From positions 1 to 47,373 of the forward strand of contig DATCTV010000052.1 of assembly GCA_036567785.1 (NCBI GenBank): DNA of 47,373 bases. The letters are read 5' to 3'. The stretch comes from Desulfomonilia bacterium (GTDB taxonomy: Bacteria > Desulfobacterota > Desulfomonilia > UBA1062). The notes beneath the pieces were generated by a model that was not told where the DNA came from, did no database searches, and worked only from the letters and a program-made list of their open reading frames with translations. A program made the position numbers and the translations under genes. Shown one piece after another: positions 1-6,684 of the stretch (within the stretch, counting starts at the first letter, position 1; every line of letters begins with the position of its first letter).

Positions 1-1
1 C

Positions 2-154
2 GCATCCTTCATCATGGTGCACATCTACCTCGGCACAATAGGGAACCCGGGAACGGTACAGGCAATGATCACGGGCTGGGTAACCAAGGCCTGGGCCAAC
101 ACCCACTGCCCCCGCTGGCTTGAGGAATACGAAAAGAAATCTGAAGTCAAATAG
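2..154 (+). CDS. Formate dehydrogenase gamma subunit (cytochrome b), C-terminal fragment
   Basis: The last 50 codons of a gene that enters from the left, in the frame starting at base 2 and ending in TAG at 152-154. The peptide contains HIYLGTIGNPGTVQAM, then GWVTKAWANTHCPRWLEEY. This is the conserved C-terminal signature of the membrane cytochrome b subunit of respiratory formate dehydrogenases (FdnI/FdoI family). In that family the subunit passes electrons from the periplasmic catalytic and Fe-S subunits to quinone. The catalytic subunits would lie to the left, outside the window. Many catalytic subunits of this family are selenoproteins, which would fit the Sec peroxiredoxin at 4504-4962, but that cannot be checked here. 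Confidence 0.8.
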   Translation, partial: ASFIMVHIYLGTIGNPGTVQAMITGWVTKAWANTHCPRWLEEYEKKSEVK

Positions 155-180
155 ACTTTATAAATCAACAAATAACAAAA

Positions 181-198
181 GGCCGCCAAATGGCGGCC
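181..198. terminator. GC-rich hairpin after the formate dehydrogenase gene
   Basis: A perfect 7-bp inverted repeat GGCCGCC/GGCGGCC around a 4-nt loop AAAT, 26 bases after the formate dehydrogenase stop codon. No T-run follows on the + strand. On the - strand the stem is followed by a TTTTGTTATTTG tract, so the classical terminator shape is leftward, although no leftward gene reads into it. It probably ends the upstream operon. Confidence 0.45.
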
Positions 199-308
199 TG
201 AAATTCCGTAAAGATACGGGGTTCAAACCCAAACATTTTACAAGGCCCTTCATTGTCCATCTTGTCTTATTGATTGGCAATGGCCGGTTTCCTCAAAATC
301 TAATTGAC

Positions 309-376
309 TTGATGAAGATAATCATCAACTCCCGGTTGCTTATCTTCTCCCGATTGGTTACGAATATCTCAGATAT
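309..376. promoter_or_regulatory. Two AT-rich dyads upstream of panC
   Basis: The 287-base gap before panC holds two short perfect dyads. One is TTGATGA-N6-TCATCAA at 309-328; the other is ATATCT-C-AGATAT at 364-376. Either could be an operator, or they may be fortuitous in AT-rich DNA. I see no convincing -35/-10 pair with good spacing. Confidence 0.2.
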
Positions 377-441
377 GTCCTGACAGGAGATGATGTTTCA
401 ACCTGGGACAAGGCATTAAGGAAAAAAGGGGGGAAATGATT

Positions 442-1287
442 ATGCAGATTCTGAAGACCATTGCTGAAATGAAGGATTATGTTTCAGGAATAAAGGCCTC
501 AGGAGGTAAGATAGGCTTCGTGCCGACCATGGGTTATCTTCACAAAGGCCATCTCGATCTGATGGTCAAGGCCAGGGAATATACACCGCATGTTGTCGTC
601 AGCATATTCGTCAACCCGACTCAGTTCGCGCCTAACGAAGACCTAGACAAATATCCGCGTGATTTCGAGCGCGACGAAGAGCTGTGCAGGGAGACGGGCG
701 TGGAGTGCATTTTCTATCCAACCCCTGCCGTGATGTACCCCGATGGGTATTCGACCTACATTACAGTCGAAGGTCTGAGCAGCGGCCTGTGCGGTGTTTC
801 CAGGCCCACGCATTTCAGGGGGGTCGCAACCGTCGTCGCCAAGCTTTTCAACATCGTGGAGCCCGACTTCTCGGTTTTCGGCGAAAAGGACTATCAGCAG
901 CTGGCCGTTATAAAGCGCATGGTGAGAGACCTCAACATGAAGGTCGAGATTATAGGCTATCCAACGGTCAGGGAAAAGGACGGGCTAGCGATGAGTTCGC
1001 GGAATGCATACCTGAGCCCTGAAGAAAGGGACGTTGCACCTGTCCTGAACCGTTCTCTCAAGCATGCGCTCAGCCTTTTCAGGAATGGTGAAACCAGTGC
1101 AAAGAAGGTAAAAAAAGAGGTCTCGGAAATGTTAGAGGATGCGCCCGGCTGCATCATAGATTATGTGGAGATAGTAGACGGTATTTCGCTTGCCCCGGTT
1201 GAGAGGGTTACCGATGACGCGGTCATGGCCCTTGCCGTTAAGCTGGGGAAGACCAGACTGATCGATAATATCAGGTTTTCATCCTGA
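442..1287 (+). CDS. panC: Pantothenate synthetase
   Basis: Condenses pantoate and beta-alanine with ATP to give pantothenate, the last step of vitamin B5 synthesis in the cytoplasm. The 281-residue protein has normal PanC length. It opens with GFVPTMGYLHKGHLDL, the nucleotidyltransferase HIGH-type motif (His34, His37), and later shows VSIFVNPTQF, VFGEKDYQQL and the KMSKS-like AMSSRN loop, all PanC signatures. I chose the ATG at 442 over the one at 436 because the GGGGGG ribosome binding site ends at 433, leaving 8 bases rather than 2. It stands alone: the left neighbour ends 287 bases upstream, and the convergent metX ends 5 bases after its stop. No panB or panD is nearby. Confidence 0.96.
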   Translation: MQILKTIAEMKDYVSGIKASGGKIGFVPTMGYLHKGHLDLMVKAREYTPHVVVSIFVNPTQFAPNEDLDKYPRDFERDEELCRETGVECIFYPTPAVMYPDGYSTYITVEGLSSGLCGVSRPTHFRGVATVVAKLFNIVEPDFSVFGEKDYQQLAVIKRMVRDLNMKVEIIGYPTVREKDGLAMSSRNAYLSPEERDVAPVLNRSLKHALSLFRNGETSAKKVKKEVSEMLEDAPGCIIDYVEIVDGISLAPVERVTDDAVMALAVKLGKTRLIDNIRFSS

Positions 1288-1292
1288 CGGGT

Positions 1293-2414
1293 TTACAGTC
1301 CGCTCAGGAACCCCTTTATAATCTCGGTCAGATGTCCGGTGTCCGTCAGGAAGGCATCATGCCCGTGGTCGGTTTCGATCTCGGTATATGATACGCGGAC
1401 ATTGAGCGCTGTAAAGAACTTCACGATGTCGCGTCCCTGCGACGGCGGATAAAGCCAGTCCGAGGAGAAGGTAACGACAAGACCTTTTTTCGAGCCGAGA
1501 TCGGCCACCCTTCCTCTTTCCCTGTTTTCTCCGCGTGTACGGTTCGGGCCTGAAAGCGATGTTATAAGGTCGAAGTTGTCTACCGCGTTCGTAATGTAGA
1601 GGTAGCTGTTCGCATCGAAGCGCTTGACGAATGATATGCCCTGATAATCAAGATAGTGCTCTATCTCGAATGACGGTTTAAATACGTTTTTTATGTTAGC
1701 GGTTTTTTTCGAGCGGCCGAACTTTTCCTGCATCATCCGCTCTGAGAGATATGTGATATGGCCGATCATTCTCGCTACAGAAAGCCCGGCCTCAGGTGAC
1801 ACCTCACCGTAATAGTTGCCTTCGTTCCAGCGGGGGTCGGACATGATCGCACGTCTGCCGACCTCGTTGAACGCTATCTGCTGCGCAGAGTGCTTGAGCG
1901 CGGTTGCGATTGCCATGAAGGAATCGGTCATGCCGGTATAATCACCGAAAAGCTGAAGGGCCTGCATGCCGCCCATGGAGCCTCCCACAACACTCACAAG
2001 ATGCTTGATGCCCAGGCGGGAAAGCAGTTCCCTCTGCACCTCCGCCATATCGCGTATCGAGATCACGGGAAAGCTCAGCCCCCAGGCCCTTCCTGTTTCC
2101 GGGTTTATCGAAGAGGGTCCGGTCGTTCCCTTGCAGCCGCCTATAACATTGGAGCAAACGACGAAGTATTTGTCAGTGTCGAATGCCTTGCCCGGGCCGA
2201 TCATCAGGTCCCACCAGCCGGGTTTTTTATCGCCTTCATGGAAAAATGCGGCATGGGCGTCTCCTGAGAGTGCATGCTCGATTAGAATTGCATTATCACC
2301 TGAAGGGTTCAATTTTCCGTAGGTTTCATATGCAATGTCGATTTCAGGCAGGATCGCCCCTGATTCAAGCGCAAAAGGCCTGTTCACCTTTATGATTTTT
2401 GTCTCCACAATCAT
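1293..2414 (-). CDS. metX: Homoserine O-acetyltransferase
   Basis: Transfers an acyl group from acetyl-CoA (some family members use succinyl-CoA) to homoserine, opening the sulfhydrylation route to methionine. It is a 373-residue alpha/beta-hydrolase. The nucleophile elbow VVGGSMGGMQAL places the catalytic serine at Ser146, and the catalytic histidine lies in DHGHDAFL near the C-terminus. Start and stop signatures match the MetX family, with IAYETYGKL and ALSGDAHAA near the N-terminus. The start overlaps the metW stop by four bases (ATGA), so the two are translationally coupled, as metX and metW often are in proteobacteria. Acetyl versus succinyl specificity cannot be settled by eye. Confidence 0.94.
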   Translation of the reverse strand: MIVETKIIKVNRPFALESGAILPEIDIAYETYGKLNPSGDNAILIEHALSGDAHAAFFHEGDKKPGWWDLMIGPGKAFDTDKYFVVCSNVIGGCKGTTGPSSINPETGRAWGLSFPVISIRDMAEVQRELLSRLGIKHLVSVVGGSMGGMQALQLFGDYTGMTDSFMAIATALKHSAQQIAFNEVGRRAIMSDPRWNEGNYYGEVSPEAGLSVARMIGHITYLSERMMQEKFGRSKKTANIKNVFKPSFEIEHYLDYQGISFVKRFDANSYLYITNAVDNFDLITSLSGPNRTRGENRERGRVADLGSKKGLVVTFSSDWLYPPSQGRDIVKFFTALNVRVSYTEIETDHGHDAFLTDTGHLTEIIKGFLSGL

Positions 2415-3010
2415 GTTCGCCTCAGCTTATAAAGCCCGCCTTTTACGATGAGGTCGGGTACAGGCGGTTTTTTGGAGGCTACACGGCCCAGAGGCATAAA
2501 GTATCTTGCTTCTTCAATCATGATTCCCATTTCATTAAGCAGATTCTCGAATTCTGTAACCGTAAAGAACCTGATAACCGGACTGTCATGCCATGACCCT
2601 TCAGAACGTATGTCGGCACTGATCCAGCCCCTTGAAAGTACATGAAGCCTGTTTAAAATATAGCCGAAATTATGTACGGAAATGATTGCGTGAAGCCCGA
2701 CCCTGAGCATCTCATCAATAACCCTGTGAGGTTTGTGGATTTCCTGCAGGGTTTCATTCAGTATCACGTATTCAAAACTCATGTCATCGAGGTTCGAAAT
2801 ACCCTCGTCTATGTCGGCCTGATAAACACAGATGCCCTTCTTGAGGCATTCGATTATCTTGTCCTCGGAGATTTCAACACCCACGGTATAGGCGTTTTTG
2901 GCTGCAGCCAGTTTTTTGAGAAGGCTTCCGTCCCCGCAGCCCAGATCAAGCACCCTTGCCCCGGGTTTGATCCATTGCTCGATGATCTTATGATTAAGCT
3001 CAGTCGTCAT
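2411..3010 (-). CDS. metW: Methionine biosynthesis protein MetW (SAM-dependent methyltransferase fold)
   Basis: A 199-residue class I methyltransferase-fold protein with the SAM-binding motif I VLDLGCGDGSLLKKL near residues 19-33. The later segment YVILNETLQEIHKP is typical of MetW. MetW is genetically linked to MetX in many proteobacteria and is needed for, or enhances, homoserine acylation there. No methylation substrate is established. It is the upstream gene of the metW-metX pair. No good ribosome binding site precedes its ATG; the sequence just upstream is the T-rich tail of a hairpin terminator. Expression therefore depends on the short region between 3011 and 3210. Confidence 0.9.
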   Translation of the reverse strand: MTTELNHKIIEQWIKPGARVLDLGCGDGSLLKKLAAAKNAYTVGVEISEDKIIECLKKGICVYQADIDEGISNLDDMSFEYVILNETLQEIHKPHRVIDEMLRVGLHAIISVHNFGYILNRLHVLSRGWISADIRSEGSWHDSPVIRFFTVTEFENLLNEMGIMIEEARYFMPLGRVASKKPPVPDLIVKGGLYKLRRT

Positions 3011-3021
3011 TTGCTGTAAAA

Positions 3022-3046
3022 CAAAAAAAGACGGTAAATAACCGTC
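3022..3046 (-). terminator. Intrinsic terminator or attenuator just upstream of metW
   Basis: On the - strand a 6-bp stem GACGGT/ACCGTC with a 5-nt loop (3030-3046) is followed by CTTTTTTTG (3029-3021), a textbook intrinsic terminator. It lies 165 bases after the NifU-like gene and only 20 bases before the metW start. It either ends the NifU-like transcript or attenuates readthrough into metW-metX. Confidence 0.7.
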
Positions 3047-3050
3047 CTTT

Positions 3051-3181
3051 CTTTGTCATTGCCTCTTGCCTTTTTGATTTTATACTCTGCTCTTTTTTTA
3101 TACATATCAGTGCAGGGTATTTTTTAAACAGGGCGTAAAAACAAAGCAGACCGAGGAGTGACGAGATGAGGAATGACAAAG
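3051..3181. repeat. 131-bp nested inverted repeat (degenerate MITE/REP-like element)
   Basis: The ends are CTTTGTCATTGCCTC (3051-3065) and GAGGAATGACAAAG (3168-3181), complementary apart from one bulged G. Nested inside, TCTGCTCTTTTTTT (3085-3098) pairs 12 of 14 with AAAAACAAAGCAGA (3137-3150). The whole can fold into one long imperfect hairpin. The ends resemble the dispersed GTCATTGCGAG...CGCAATGAC palindromic repeats that are common in bacterial intergenic regions, a comparison from memory. It fills most of the gap between the NifU-like gene and metW and may carry the metW promoter, but I see no clear promoter. Confidence 0.5.
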
Positions 3182-3210
3182 GTATGCAAAGTTATGACGC
3201 CCTGTATGAA

Positions 3211-3438
3211 CTAAACCGATTCCACCGCCTTAACTCCGGGCACATCCTGCTTAACTATCTTCTCAATCATGTTTTTGAGCGTGAGAGTTGCCATCGGGCA
3301 TCCGCCGCATGCGCCCTGAAGCTTAACCTTTACGGTCCCGTCGTCGGTCACGTCGATAAGCTGTACGTCACCGCCGTCGCCTCTCAGATATGTCCTTGTC
3401 TTATCAAGCGCCTTTTCAACTTCTTCTTTTGTCACCAT
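3211..3438 (-). CDS. NifU C-terminal-domain Fe-S scaffold/carrier protein
   Basis: A 75-residue protein made only of the NifU C-terminal domain, which in the family binds a transient [4Fe-4S] cluster and delivers it to apo-proteins. The conserved RGDGGDVQLIDV segment comes first (residues 19-30), then the ligand motif GACGGCPMATLTLKNMIE with the CxxC pair. A good ribosome binding site (GGGAGGAAAAATT) precedes the ATG. It stands alone between the serine acetyltransferase and the repeat upstream of metW. The free-standing form is common in anaerobes. Confidence 0.92.
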   Translation of the reverse strand: MVTKEEVEKALDKTRTYLRGDGGDVQLIDVTDDGTVKVKLQGACGGCPMATLTLKNMIEKIVKQDVPGVKAVESV

Positions 3439-3520
3439 AATTTTTCCTCCCGTATTTTTCCTTGCTGTATTCAGATGCTTTTTGTCCGCTTATCAGCACC
3501 GGGGTTTGACGGTCAAGTGC

Positions 3521-4453
3521 TTAAATTCCGTCCCCGTCCGCGAAGCTGAATTCTCTCAATCCGTTCTGCATTATCCTGCTGCCCGGCGCTATACTGTGCG
3601 TGAGCCAGACATTACCGCCAATTTCAGAACCTTTTCCTATTGTGACTCTGCCAAGGATTGTAGCGCCCGCGTATATCACCACATCATCCTCTACGACAGG
3701 ATGGCGCGGTATTCCCTTCATCGGATTCCCGTCGGCATCGAGAGGGAAGCTTTTTGCGCCGAGCGTCACGCCCTGATAGATACGGACATTCTTGCCTATC
3801 ACCGTTGTCTCTCCCATGACAACGCCGGTGCCGTGGTCGATAAAGAAATATTCGCCGATCGTTGCCCCGGGGTGGATGTCTATGCCTGTCTCAGAATGGG
3901 CCATTTCAGTGATAATCCGCGGGATCAAAGGCACTTCAAGAAGATGGAGCTCATGTGCGATCCTGTAATTGGTGATGGCCTTGATGCTGGGATAACAGTA
4001 GATAGTTTCACCATGGCTCTTGGCGGCGGGGTCGCCGTCGTAGGCCGCGCATACGTCGGTGGACAGCAAAGCCCTTATATGAGGCAGCTTTTTAAGAAAG
4101 TCCGTTGTCAGGCGGCTCGCCCTCTCAAGACATTTGGTATCGCATACATCCCTGTCGAACTCGCAGGAGAAGCAGAATCCCCTCTTGATCTGTTCGAGAA
4201 GGTTCCTTGCCACAGTGTCGAGCGTCGAACCCACATAATACGACATGGTCTTTATGGAAAATTCCGACTTGCCGAAATAGCCAGGGAAAAGTATCGAGCG
4301 CATGTCTTCGACTATGCTGTGCAGGATTTCCACCGACGGCATGGGTATGTGATGCGAACTCCTGTGCGAGACTACTTCGTATGATTCGGGCGCGCTCAGT
4401 TCGCCTACGACCTGGGTAATAATTTCCTGGATGTCTGCTTTGATTTTTCTCAT
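3521..4453 (-). CDS. cysE: Serine O-acetyltransferase (EpsC-type CysE)
   Basis: Acetylates L-serine with acetyl-CoA to make O-acetylserine, the precursor of cysteine. The 310-residue protein has a helical N-terminal half and a left-handed beta-helix C-terminal half. Active-site segments are GIDIHPGATIG (His194) and FIDHGTGVVMGET (Asp206, His207), followed by hexapeptide repeats such as VVIYAGATILGRVTIG. This is the longer subtype, with an extended N-terminal domain rather than the E. coli form. The N-terminal half carries a cysteine cluster C-x2-C-x6-C-x3-C at Cys94, 97, 104 and 108, which could bind Zn or an Fe-S cluster. It lies 50 bases downstream of the Sec-peroxiredoxin on the same strand and may be co-transcribed with it, which would link cysteine supply and peroxide defence. 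Confidence 0.92.
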   Translation of the reverse strand: MRKIKADIQEIITQVVGELSAPESYEVVSHRSSHHIPMPSVEILHSIVEDMRSILFPGYFGKSEFSIKTMSYYVGSTLDTVARNLLEQIKRGFCFSCEFDRDVCDTKCLERASRLTTDFLKKLPHIRALLSTDVCAAYDGDPAAKSHGETIYCYPSIKAITNYRIAHELHLLEVPLIPRIITEMAHSETGIDIHPGATIGEYFFIDHGTGVVMGETTVIGKNVRIYQGVTLGAKSFPLDADGNPMKGIPRHPVVEDDVVIYAGATILGRVTIGKGSEIGGNVWLTHSIAPGSRIMQNGLREFSFADGDGI

Positions 4454-4503
4454 GGCGTTCTTTTATACCACAATTTACGGCTTAATCACTACCGGATTGC
4501 TAG

Positions 4504-4962
4504 TTATTTATCCAGTGCCTTTAAAGCGAGCGGTACCGTATCTTCAGGCGTGATTTTGTATGATGCACCCAAGATGACGCCTTTTTCGTCGATCATTACA
4601 ACCGAGCGTATAATTCCTGAGACCTCTTTGCCGTACATCATCTTTTTGCCGAATGCACCGTATGCGCTTGCTACGGACTTGTCCGGGTCCGAGAGCAGGG
4701 TGAAATTGAGGCTATATTTTTCGTCGAACTTTTTAAGGGTTTCGGGTTTGTCCGGGCTTATCCCCACAGCTTCTATTCCTCTCTGTTTCAGCTCCTCAAG
4801 AGCGTCCCTGACCGAGACGGCCTGCCTTGTTCAGCCCGATGTGAGCGCCTTGCCGTAGAAATAGACGAGGACTTTTTTACCGGAGAAATCCTTGAGACTG
4901 ACTGTTTTGCCGTTCTGATCTGTCAACTTGAACATAGGGGCCGCATCGCCTTTTTTCAGCAT
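4504..4962 (-). CDS. Selenocysteine-containing peroxiredoxin (Bcp/PrxQ-like), Sec at codon 44
   Basis: Reduces peroxides with thiol donors in the cytoplasm. Reading 152 codons from the ATG at 4962, which has an AGGAGG ribosome binding site 6 bases upstream, gives one continuous peroxiredoxin interrupted by a single in-frame TGA at 4833-4831. Upstream is GKKVLVYFYGKALTSG; downstream is TRQAVSVRDALEEL, then GIEAVGISPDKPETLKKF and TLLSDPDKSVASAYG. The TGA falls exactly where the Bcp family has its peroxidatic cysteine (T-P-G-C-T is T-S-G-U-T here). A SECIS-like hairpin follows directly. The protein has no cysteine, and the Bcp resolving position (U+5) is valine, so it would act as a 1-Sec enzyme needing an external thiol. 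A plain pseudogene is less likely because the rest is intact. Automated callers would start it at the ATG at 4767 and lose the active site. Confidence 0.88.
4799..4823 (-). promoter_or_regulatory. Bacterial SECIS-like hairpin in the peroxiredoxin reading frame
   Basis: Counting from the base after the TGA, GUCUC (13-17) pairs with GGGAC (23-27) around the loop GGUCA (18-22). A C-G pair extends the stem and, past one C/C mismatch, so do G-U, G-C and A-U. Bacterial SECIS elements sit inside the ORF with the apical loop about 16-37 nt after UGA and G residues at the start of the loop; the E. coli fdhF loop also contains GGUC. Both criteria are met. SelB binding is inferred. Confidence 0.75.
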
Positions 4963-5115
4963 AATCAACCTCCTGAAGAGTTTATAATGTCTATTTCGTT
5001 ATTTTGATGAAATAATATTAGCTGATTTTCTTGATTCACCGTTCACCATGAGGCATACTGCTTAACAGCAGCGTTTAATCACGCTCTTTTGAAATATATT
5101 GAGGGGGGTTATTTT

Positions 5116-6561
5116 ATGAAGCGTTTCTTTTTATTGATGGTACCTCTGGTTTTTATCTCAGCTGCATGCGTTCCCGCGGACCTGCCTGATAAGGTTTATT
5201 TCAAGGGCAATGCCGAAAGCATGAACAGCAGGTACTATGCGGCTGTAAGAAACGGCAATATCTGGGTCAGGCCCAATGTCGAGAGGACCGGCGTAAAAGG
5301 AAAATGGCAGATGCTTGATAATCTGCCTGCGGGACTTGCCGGTCAGGTAACCGAAATCGCCATGGACGACGAACATATAGTCGCACTCAACAAAGAGCGC
5401 CAGATCTATACGATGTGGAACGCTCTCGATGAGGTTTCGAAATTCAGGTGGCAGAAGGCCTGGGGCATGCCCTTCTGGAACGGGCCGGGCATGAAGCTCA
5501 GGCGTGATCTTGTTAAGTGGGATTTCTCGGTGGTATCAATTCCCGAAGACGGCTACTGGACTGACCCGGCAGGAAACCTCAAAAAGGTGGGCGCGGCCAA
5601 GTGCTCGCACATCATCATGCTTAATGAGGGCGGGCAGGGCATAACGTTCAACGACCCGTGGCTGCCTCGCGACTACAGCTATGGGGTAGGGACACCATTC
5701 AAGGGCAGGTTCGTATCCGTGAACCTTAGTTCCAGCGGCTCGACCCATTTCATCATCAACAGATACGGCGATATGTTCACGCGGATGTTCGACTTCGACA
5801 TCTCAGGGCTCGATCAGTTTTTTGTCTATTCCTACGAAGACCGCCGCGGCATTCCGGGCAATCCCGATTCCATATTCCAGGTCGTGCAGCTTCCGGCCGA
5901 AGATTGGCTCAAGCAGCCGAAAATCATAACAACAGGCAGGGCGTCGATTACGGACCGCATCAGCATACAGAAAATCGGAAAGAACTGCATACACAGGACA
6001 CTTCGTGTCGAGGGCACGGATGAAAACGGAAATACCGGCTTTTATGAAAAGGACATAAGGGAGGCAGGAAGTGCATCCTGGAGGTTTCATAAGACCGGTG
6101 GAAAACTGAAGGGCAACATCCTGGAAAACAAACCCTATGACAGTTCAGCGGAAACGCTCGGGTCAGGCGATGATCTGGCTTACTCGATGAAGGCTGAAGG
6201 CTTTACTGCCATTATTCCTGATTTCAACTGCTACAATCCGCCTGCGACGCTTAATATAAAACTTTCAGAAGGAGGCAGTATAAGCCTGCCGCTTCACTAC
6301 CGGGAAACCATAAGGCTCAGCCGGCGCGCAGCCGGCATCGACTACGAGCCGAGGCTTTTTCTGGGCGCGATAGAGGCGCCGCAGGCGTTCATAGATTCGC
6401 TTAAAAATGCGCCGGAAGAGGTAAAGGCCTTTGCTGGGAAATATCTCGAAACTGATGGCAGCCGTTTCACCGAGATACGCATTACGGCAACACTCGATTC
6501 ACTTGAAATCAAAGGTTCCGGGATTGACTGGAGTTTTACTGGAAACGAAAGCGTTAATTGA
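5116..6561 (+). CDS. Lipoprotein of unknown function, 481 residues
   Basis: I do not recognise the family. The ATG at 5116 is preferred over an in-frame TTG at 5089 because GAGGGGGG lies 7 bases upstream of it. It yields a lipoprotein signal peptide, MKRFFLLMVPLVFISAAC, with the lipobox cysteine at residue 18. The mature part is rich in Trp, Tyr and Gly and contains blade-like stretches such as YYAAVRNGNIWVRPN and HIVALNKERQIYTMWNAL. These suggest a beta-propeller of the tectonin/sialidase general type for the first ~280 residues, followed by a beta-sandwich-like C-terminal part. No catalytic motif stands out. It converges on the carboxylesterase lipoprotein gene and has no obvious operon partner. 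Confidence 0.75.
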   Translation: MKRFFLLMVPLVFISAACVPADLPDKVYFKGNAESMNSRYYAAVRNGNIWVRPNVERTGVKGKWQMLDNLPAGLAGQVTEIAMDDEHIVALNKERQIYTMWNALDEVSKFRWQKAWGMPFWNGPGMKLRRDLVKWDFSVVSIPEDGYWTDPAGNLKKVGAAKCSHIIMLNEGGQGITFNDPWLPRDYSYGVGTPFKGRFVSVNLSSSGSTHFIINRYGDMFTRMFDFDISGLDQFFVYSYEDRRGIPGNPDSIFQVVQLPAEDWLKQPKIITTGRASITDRISIQKIGKNCIHRTLRVEGTDENGNTGFYEKDIREAGSASWRFHKTGGKLKGNILENKPYDSSAETLGSGDDLAYSMKAEGFTAIIPDFNCYNPPATLNIKLSEGGSISLPLHYRETIRLSRRAAGIDYEPRLFLGAIEAPQAFIDSLKNAPEEVKAFAGKYLETDGSRFTEIRITATLDSLEIKGSGIDWSFTGNESVN

Positions 6562-6624
6562 GTGAGAGAAAAACAAACCAGGAATTTTATTGGTCATAAG
6601 GCTTCTGTCCTACCTTATGATTCA

Positions 6625-6650
6625 CCCGGGCCTCAGTTTGACAGCCCGGG
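6625..6650. terminator. Hairpin between convergent genes
   Basis: A perfect 7-bp stem CCCGGGC/GCCCGGG with a 12-nt loop, in the 123-base gap between the convergent lipoprotein and carboxylesterase genes. There is no T-run on either side, so termination is inferred from position. Confidence 0.4.
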
Positions 6651-6684
6651 CGAAGGTCGTCATATTTCACCACAAATGTTGTTA

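Noticed and set aside
215-240. GGGGTTCAAACCC resembles the T-arm of a tRNA.
   Set aside because: Only two or three stem pairs form with a proper 7-base loop, and no acceptor, D- or anticodon arms fit around it.
3011-3210. A SAM or SAH riboswitch upstream of metW-metX.
   Set aside because: None of the conserved core sequences of SAM-I, SAM-II, SAM-IV or SAH riboswitches can be found. The structure looks like a palindromic repeat plus a terminator.
3482-4384. A 300-codon open frame on the + strand.
   Set aside because: It lies antisense to cysE, whose protein is clearly conserved; the + frame has no family signature or ribosome binding site.
4504-4767. An 87-codon truncated peroxiredoxin starting at 4767, or a pseudogene.
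   Set aside because: The frame continues upstream through a single TGA at the active-site codon to an ATG with a strong ribosome binding site, and a SECIS-like hairpin is present. Selenocysteine explains the data better.
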